Part shown: positions 58,262-64,000 of the stretch, piece by piece
How the letters are laid out: the number at the start of each line of letters is the position of its first letter
How positions within the stretch are numbered: position 1 is the stretch's first letter
Assembly (NCBI RefSeq): GCF_016859285.1
Contig: NC_053412.1
Span: 6,199,789-6,263,788, forward strand
Source: Xiphias gladius
Lineage: Eukaryota; Chordata; Actinopteri; Istiophoriformes; Xiphiidae
DNA: 64,000 nt
Direction: 5' to 3'
Translations under genes and position numbers: made by a program
The notes under the pieces: model-generated
What the model saw: only the letters and a program-made list of their open reading frames with translations
Told to the model about the DNA's origin: nothing
Databases searched by the model: none

Positions 58262-58624
58262 AAACAAAGGGATGTAGGTTGTTTTACTGTGGGAGATATA
58301 AATCAGATACATACCAAACTACTCATTATCAGTCTCAAGTTCAGATTTCACCCGGCTGCCGAGGGAAAGATGTGTCACTCAAAAAACCCCATCGTATTTT
58401 CAAATGTCATTTTTTTGGAGTATGAACGCCGACGCTGTACTGAGCTAAAAGCTAGCACGTCTTTGTTTAGCCTGTTAGGATACCAACGAGAACTACCACT
58501 GAAGGTGATGGGAATGCCGTTAGTTCTGCAGGTGTTTGGTCAAAAACAAAAGTATCGGACGAACTAAAATTTTGACCTGAAGAGAAGTTACGGGATAACT
58601 TTTCCTGTAACGCTATCCATACAA

Positions 58625-58770
58625 TAATATCCACCTCATGGTGGCGCTAGTGGAAAATTCGAGGGATCTCCGAAAGTCATTAGGATTCATTATCTGAGAA
58701 CCATGGATGTCTGTACAAAATTTTTTACCAACAGCAACGACACTGCCTACCCATGCTTTTAGCATGGCTA
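58625..58770 (+). repeat. Teleost dispersed repeat
   Basis: The run from CTCATGGTGGCGCTAGTGGA through AAGTCATTAGGATTCATTAT to ATGGATGTCTGTACAAAATT follows a very common fish repeat. Its distal end has diverged. Confidence 0.55.
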
Positions 58771-59715
58771 GAAAAACTGTACCTTATTTTCAAATGTAAA
58801 CCTTTGGTCGGAGTTGAGGGAAAAAAAAGCTAAATAAGCTAAAGTCACATTTAATGTTTACAGTGGAATATGATGGGTATCAGTGGATAAATAACAACCA
58901 GCAACAACAACAAGAAGTTGAATTTCTAATATTGGCAGATGTGCAGACATACACATTGGATTGTGCGTTGACTTTTGTACACATCGTATGGCAATTACGG
59001 TGCACTTAATTCAGTAACATGCATCCATTCACACACTGAGCTCGATTAGTTCACTGTGTAAACCACCTCACCCTTTCCTGCTTTTGCAGGTTGATGAGGT
59101 AATAAATTACTGTAAATCCCAACACGACGTCTGCCTCATTTCAATATGAGTCACCTTTAACCTGCAGGTATTGAAGCACATGTTTGGAGCTGACATACGG
59201 AGGGGAAATCTTTCTCACTGTTCTCTTTTAGCTCATCGGTAAGGAATTGACACCTTTCAGTTCGGACAGAAACCATCAATCTCAATAAAAAACAGAAGCA
59301 AAAATTTCCACTGGATCCTGAAATTTGACTCTAAAGGTCACAAAATATAAAATGTCTGCAACACATACCACCTCAAAAGACTGAGCTTTGGACACATTTT
59401 CATTCACAAATGCATATATTTGTGGCAAGATCGCAGCAACCACATTGATCTCTCTGATAACTTTTGTTGTAGATTGTGTCAAAGATAGTTTTCAGCTGTA
59501 AACAAGCTACAACAGGTGACAGATTGCAAAAACACAATTGAGAACTGATCTGATTGGAGAGTGGGGGAGCGATAGGAGGAGACTGTATGAAGCACGTGAA
59601 GAAGCGTAGCCTGAGGGATGTGCTACCTCTGTGGTTTTAAAAGTGCTAAAGGCTGACGTACATCGCTGCACTGCCTGCACACTATCTGGTGCGGGCACTC
59701 TCTCTCTCTCTCTTT

Positions 59716-59717
<2 letters not shown>

Positions 59718-59780
<63 letters not shown>
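59718..59780. repeat. (CA)n microsatellite
   Basis: About 31 uninterrupted CA units, preceded by a (TC)n run at 59698-59716. Confidence 0.95.
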
Positions 59781-59782
<2 letters not shown>

Positions 59783-60915
59783 TTGATAAACACCCCACCC
59801 AACATGCTGCATTGCCCACCAAACACCATTGTACGCATGTAAGTAGAGACACATGGCCCCTTTAGGGGTCATAAACAAGGAATTTCAAAATTCAGTATCC
59901 TGAACTTTAAAGGCAACTGGCCAATTGATATTTTATCTTGGTAACACAGTTGTTGACAGATCGACAAAACCCTTGAAATAAATGAAAACAAAGGTGTGGA
60001 AATACTGAAATTATTATTTCCTATGAGTGTGACTCCAAAAGTCTTTAAAAGCCAAAAAGGGAAGAAAAACAAAAACGCACTAGTGATTTCATTGTTAGTT
60101 CACTCAGTGTCAGCAGTTTCAGCCAGATAAGCCTCTATATTAATAATAATAATAGTCAAATTATCTTCTTTAATGACATCAATGTCCCTGATAACAATCA
60201 AAAAATTCTGTCACTCAGATGCCAGTCAGCGCCTCTAAGTAGCAAAGGAAATGCCTACTCTTTCCTGTCTTTGTGAGGCTTGTGGAAACTGAAAAAAAAA
60301 TAAATCATTATTTATTGTACATGACAGGTATTTGGATAGAACAATGGTCCAAGTCAGAATGAAAGGTCCATTTCCCAAACAGGATGAACCCAGTTTGGAA
60401 TAAAGGTCTCGAAATGGGTCAATTTCTCAGTTACCATTGTCAGCCTAACACTTTAAAAGCAATTTCATCCTGTAGTCTTATGATAGATAACTTTCTCTGT
60501 AAAAAAAAAAAAAAAAACCTGAAATGACACGTGTCAAACTGGATGTAAATTAATTTGAGGCTATTTTAAGCTTTAGATATTTACAATGGTTAGTCAGAGA
60601 TCATTTAAAAAAAAAAAAAGGCATGAAGATCCAATTTTGCCACTCGCAGTGTCTAAAAAAAAAAAAAAAGAAAAGTCACTGGAGTGGGCTGTGGAGGAAA
60701 TGATTTTCCTATTGTGTAACTTTCTGTTGAGGTTACCCTACCACCCACAGTCTCCATACATCATAACCCAACATAACCCAGAGTTCAGTTACAAATTTTA
60801 AGTTTTTTTTGTTTGTTTGTTTTTTTTTTTACAAAAAAACATCTCATATTCTTCCTCATAATCCCAAAAATACAGAGGACAGAAATAAGCAGTGAAACAA
60901 AAGCAGATAAAGTCT

Positions 60916-62410
60916 CAGGTTTTATTTGTTCCAACTAGTGTAATCCACTCAGCACCAGCACAGGAAACAGTTAATCAACTCTTACAGATACTAAAAAGAG
61001 CATACTGCTCAAAAACAAAACACTGTTGACACCGAAGACAGAGATATCAAATGGAAAAGAAAATGGAAGTGTGGAAAAATTGAATGTTTTACAGCAGATT
61101 TAGTATTTTTGTAACGCCAAGGCTTTAATCGAGATTTAAACCTTATAATCCTCTTAATATACAGATCACTGACTTCAACGTGAAAGTAGATGTTAACTTT
61201 AAATGTAGGCATCCATCAGCTGTGGAAAAATATATATTTAATTGTTGTTAGAATACATGATGCATTTTTTTTCCTTTTTGATAAATGAGATTTTCTACAA
61301 AATTAACTAAATATATTGTACACAGCCCATGTAGACCTGTATTAATATTTTCTGCTAATAAAAGGGCTAAAGTCTAACACTGGAGCTCCCTATGGTTCGA
61401 CTCTAAAAGTCATGAAATATTGTACATCAGTGCAAGCGAATGCACACATACACGTTGACACACGCTGAAAAACATACTCACACAGACATTCAGAAAGAGA
61501 CACGCACGCCTCCTGCTGCTGTCTCACATGCCTGCAAACAGTGATTCACAACTGCAGGGTTTGTACGCACAGGAATGATTTGGGGGCGGTGTAAACCACT
61601 ACAAGGTTGCACACCGACCACCCTTCTGTCCCGCGCAGCGCAGCAGCTAGAGATAACAAACATGTCGTTCTTTCTCCACTCAAGCCATATATTTTCAGTC
61701 TGAGTCATACAGAGCTGCTTCACTAAGAGTCAATCTCCTTTTCATTTCCCGTAACTCGCAAGTTTGGATCAAAAGTGACACGGTGTCTTCTCAATTATCC
61801 TGTTTTTCCCTTTTTCACAACCACAAGCAGGGGGCGTTCAGGTAACGTAACAACCTGCGGCGTCCACAGCAACCAGGCTGCAGTGGCCAAGAGCAGCTGT
61901 TGTGTCTATAAATTTTCAGCCACCGCAAAAGGACCCCGAAAATCTATTTTCTCAATCAGCTGTGAGTGAAGGGGTCCTACGTGAAGACAAAATTTTCTGC
62001 CAAAGTTGGAATAGTTTTGGTTATTTGATTTGAGAGATGCTGCGTTGGTGTTTTTGTCAGGTGGAAAAGGGCAACTGTTTTTTTTTTTTTTTTTTTTAAA
62101 TGGGAACTAATCAATCCCCAATAGATAAAGGAATTATTGATTTATTTAAGCTTGTAGGGACTTTTCAACCACTACTCTTAAATTTTGGGACATCACTTTA
62201 GCAGACGTATTTAAATAGCCCAAGTTGTGCTGAAAAAATGATATGAATTACTTGAGTGCACCTTATGCTACTGAATTTTTAACAACTTTGAGAGAGCAGT
62301 CATAGGAAAAAATGTCAAAACACTTCAAACTAAGTCAGCAAACTCTACTCAAGCTATATATGCAACCAAAATTAAAAAAAAATAAAAATGTATAATTTAT
62401 CATGATGTTC

Positions 62411-62461
<51 letters not shown>

Positions 62462-62784
62462 GCAGTCTTTTTATGGATAGAGTATTGTTTGACCCCAACA
62501 GCTGGGCCTTCATTTATGGCACGAGATATACTGATTCAAGTCCAAAGCCCTTGATTCTTATCGTGAGGATTTCCCCAGTAACCAAAAGCAACTTTTCTAC
62601 TGTAAGTGTAATATCTAGCATCAAATAATGTGGTTTTAGTTCGGTTTACTTTGTAGTCAATTTGTGTCTGCACTAGCAGGATCTTCCCGGCTCACGGAAG
62701 CAGAACCAGCAGTGTTGGCTCAGCTCTGTTCCCTCCCCCTGCACACTGAGCTGGAGGGCACGGTGCTGCGCAGCTAGGTCAGGC
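60916..62784 (-). other. Probable 3' UTR of the gene ending at 62785
   Basis: Minus-strand continuation after the putative stop. TTTATT near 60921 (AATAAA on minus) would give a 3' UTR of about 1.85 kb. It contains a CA repeat and poly(T) at about 62080-62097. The call depends on the exon call at 62785-62841. Confidence 0.35.
62412..62461. repeat. (CA)n microsatellite
   Basis: About 25 uninterrupted CA units. Confidence 0.95.
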
Positions 62785-62841
62785 TCAGAGCTCCCGCTGG
62801 ACCGTCATCAAAGCAGCAGTGACGCCGGAATCCAAATCAGT
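62785..62841 (-). CDS. Putative last coding exon of an unidentified gene (partial)
   Basis: On the minus strand an acceptor (TTCTGTGCAG) at 62842 is followed by a phase-0 reading TDLDSGVTAALMTVQREL and then TGA. The local sequence is GC-richer than its surroundings, and the peptide is balanced rather than low complexity. The rest of the gene would lie beyond 64000. I do not recognise the protein. A chance open frame cannot be excluded for such a short piece. Confidence 0.4.
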   Translation of the reverse strand, partial: TDLDSGVTAALMTVQREL

Positions 62842-64000
62842 CTGCACAGAAGGAGGGAGACACACAGATAGTTGGTCAGCCTGCCGCTCCCCCCCCCCCC
62901 CCCCAAGACCACAAGAAACTTTTATCAAATGTTTCATTTTTTTCCCTCCGTTTTGCATTTGCCCAGGAAAAGGTCAAACCCTCCCTGCTTGATCTGTACA
63001 TCCTGTCCAGCTTTGGCGCCGTTTTCCTGACAGAAGAGTGCTTTGAGATTGACAGGATGACATCTGGTTTTTGGCAAATGGCTCACTGGTCATTACACTG
63101 AATCATGTACGTTCATATTGGCAATCAGTTCCTCTGCTGATCCACTTTGACATGAAACAATTATGTGTCTTTTATTATATTTCCTTAACGTTTTCAGCCC
63201 AGATGAGTCATGACTCTCACTGCACAAGTGACAGACCATTGTGTCCTCCATTGCCCCAATTTGTGAAAATGTTGCGGTTGATTTTTGTCAGAAGTTGTGT
63301 CACTAAATAGATAAAAGTTTTGGATAACATTACCTTACAAAATCTTTTGATTTGTCACCACATAGATTACAGCTGCTACAACTAAAATGATGCTAACTGC
63401 TCACTTCTACTCCTCATATAATGTGAAAATGTCTAAAACGGCTACAAATCTCAGCGACTTTGTCTCTACAAGAATGCCCAGTGACGAGCGAGAGTTTCTC
63501 GAGACAAAAATCTCTCCAACGTCACGTGCAGGAGTCGTATTTCCCTGATGTAAATCCCACACAGGAACGTGAAAATAAACATAGCCCGCACATACATGTC
63601 TGGGTACACGCACGCACGCACGCACACTTACACACACAGAGTCGACCAGGAAGCCCACTCTAGCAAAAAAGACCACACGCCCAAAATAATGAAACCCTGC
63701 ACGAATTCCACAGCCATAATTCATGGCCTTCCACGCCTCAATGTACATGTCGCAGCAATGTGAGTTATTTCGAGGTGATTCAAAAAGTGCATAGCGTCGA
63801 AGCTGAGATGACGCATCTAGCCTACAAGCCAATTAGAGCAAGAGCGACAAGTTAACTCAGTTGTGCGTGACAGAGAAAATCAATAAACACTGCAGAAAAA
63901 AGAGATATTAAGATATTAAGACAACAATCATCATTTGTTTTCCTGGCTCTAATCTCTGCGGAGCAATCAGTGTCCTGCCCTCCCGATTCAACGGCCAACC
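62842..64000. other. Right-end region, probably intron of the minus-strand gene
   Basis: No exon recognised. A run of 16 C residues lies near 62889-62904. A 141-codon open frame at 63407-63832 on minus has no conserved feature and looks fortuitous. Confidence 0.4.

Larger units (their letters stand above)
58262..60915. other. Intergenic spacer
   Basis: No exon detected. Candidate polyadenylation signals for the BTLA-like copy occur at 59100 and 59284. The spacer contains one dispersed repeat and a CA microsatellite. Confidence 0.45.

Noticed and set aside
59698-59780. Regular repeats that could be mistaken for an array
   Set aside because: Pure TC/CA dinucleotide microsatellite; no spacers, so not CRISPR-like.
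63407-63832. 141-codon open frame on minus
   Set aside because: No recognisable domain, no clean splice structure, and includes translated (GT)n-like repeat.

Overview
This window reads as nuclear DNA from a ray-finned (teleost) fish. The genes are split into exons with GT/AG junctions and encode vertebrate-specific proteins. The spacers hold (CA)n, (TA)n and (ATA)n microsatellites, several dispersed repeats of kinds common in teleost genomes, and AT-rich hairpin elements. There are no prokaryotic operons, rRNA, tRNA or CRISPR arrays. I assembled exons by hand from conserved protein sequence, splice sites and phase. For the complete genes the joined exons give lengths divisible by three.

Layout from left to right. 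(1) 139-7649, plus strand: the 3' six coding exons of a VEGF-C-type growth factor; its 5' exons lie left of the window. (2) 13889-26514, minus strand: complete znf654-like zinc-finger gene, nine coding exons and about 2366 residues, enlarged by long repetitive insertions. vegfc and znf654 converge on about 6 kb of UTR and spacer. (3) 28454-35229, minus: complete cbs (cystathionine beta-synthase), 14 coding exons, 589 residues, with a likely promoter region near 38.9 kb. (4) 40584-48667, minus: complete u2af1 (small subunit of the U2AF splicing factor), eight coding exons, 227 residues. cbs and u2af1 are also neighbours in human 21q22.3. (5) 50657-53615, plus: a BTLA-type inhibitory immune receptor with signal peptide, one Ig domain, transmembrane segment and a tail with ITIM-like motifs. 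(6) 55948-58261, plus: a tandem BTLA-like copy with a shortened Ig domain and no recognisable signalling tail. (7) 62785-62841, minus: a probable last coding exon of an unidentified gene that continues beyond the right edge.

The genes do not form one pathway. The most unusual part is the BTLA tandem pair. The two copies are diverged almost everywhere, yet share about 172 bases without a difference across the acceptor and first half of the Ig exon. This suggests recent gene conversion or an assembly artefact. The second copy then lost 35 codons and a canonical Ig cysteine while staying in frame. Other points of note are the repeat-expanded znf654 protein, loss of the CXXC motif in CBS, and a series of near-perfect short-loop hairpins in cbs and u2af1 non-coding DNA. 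I did not find a clearly new multi-gene system.
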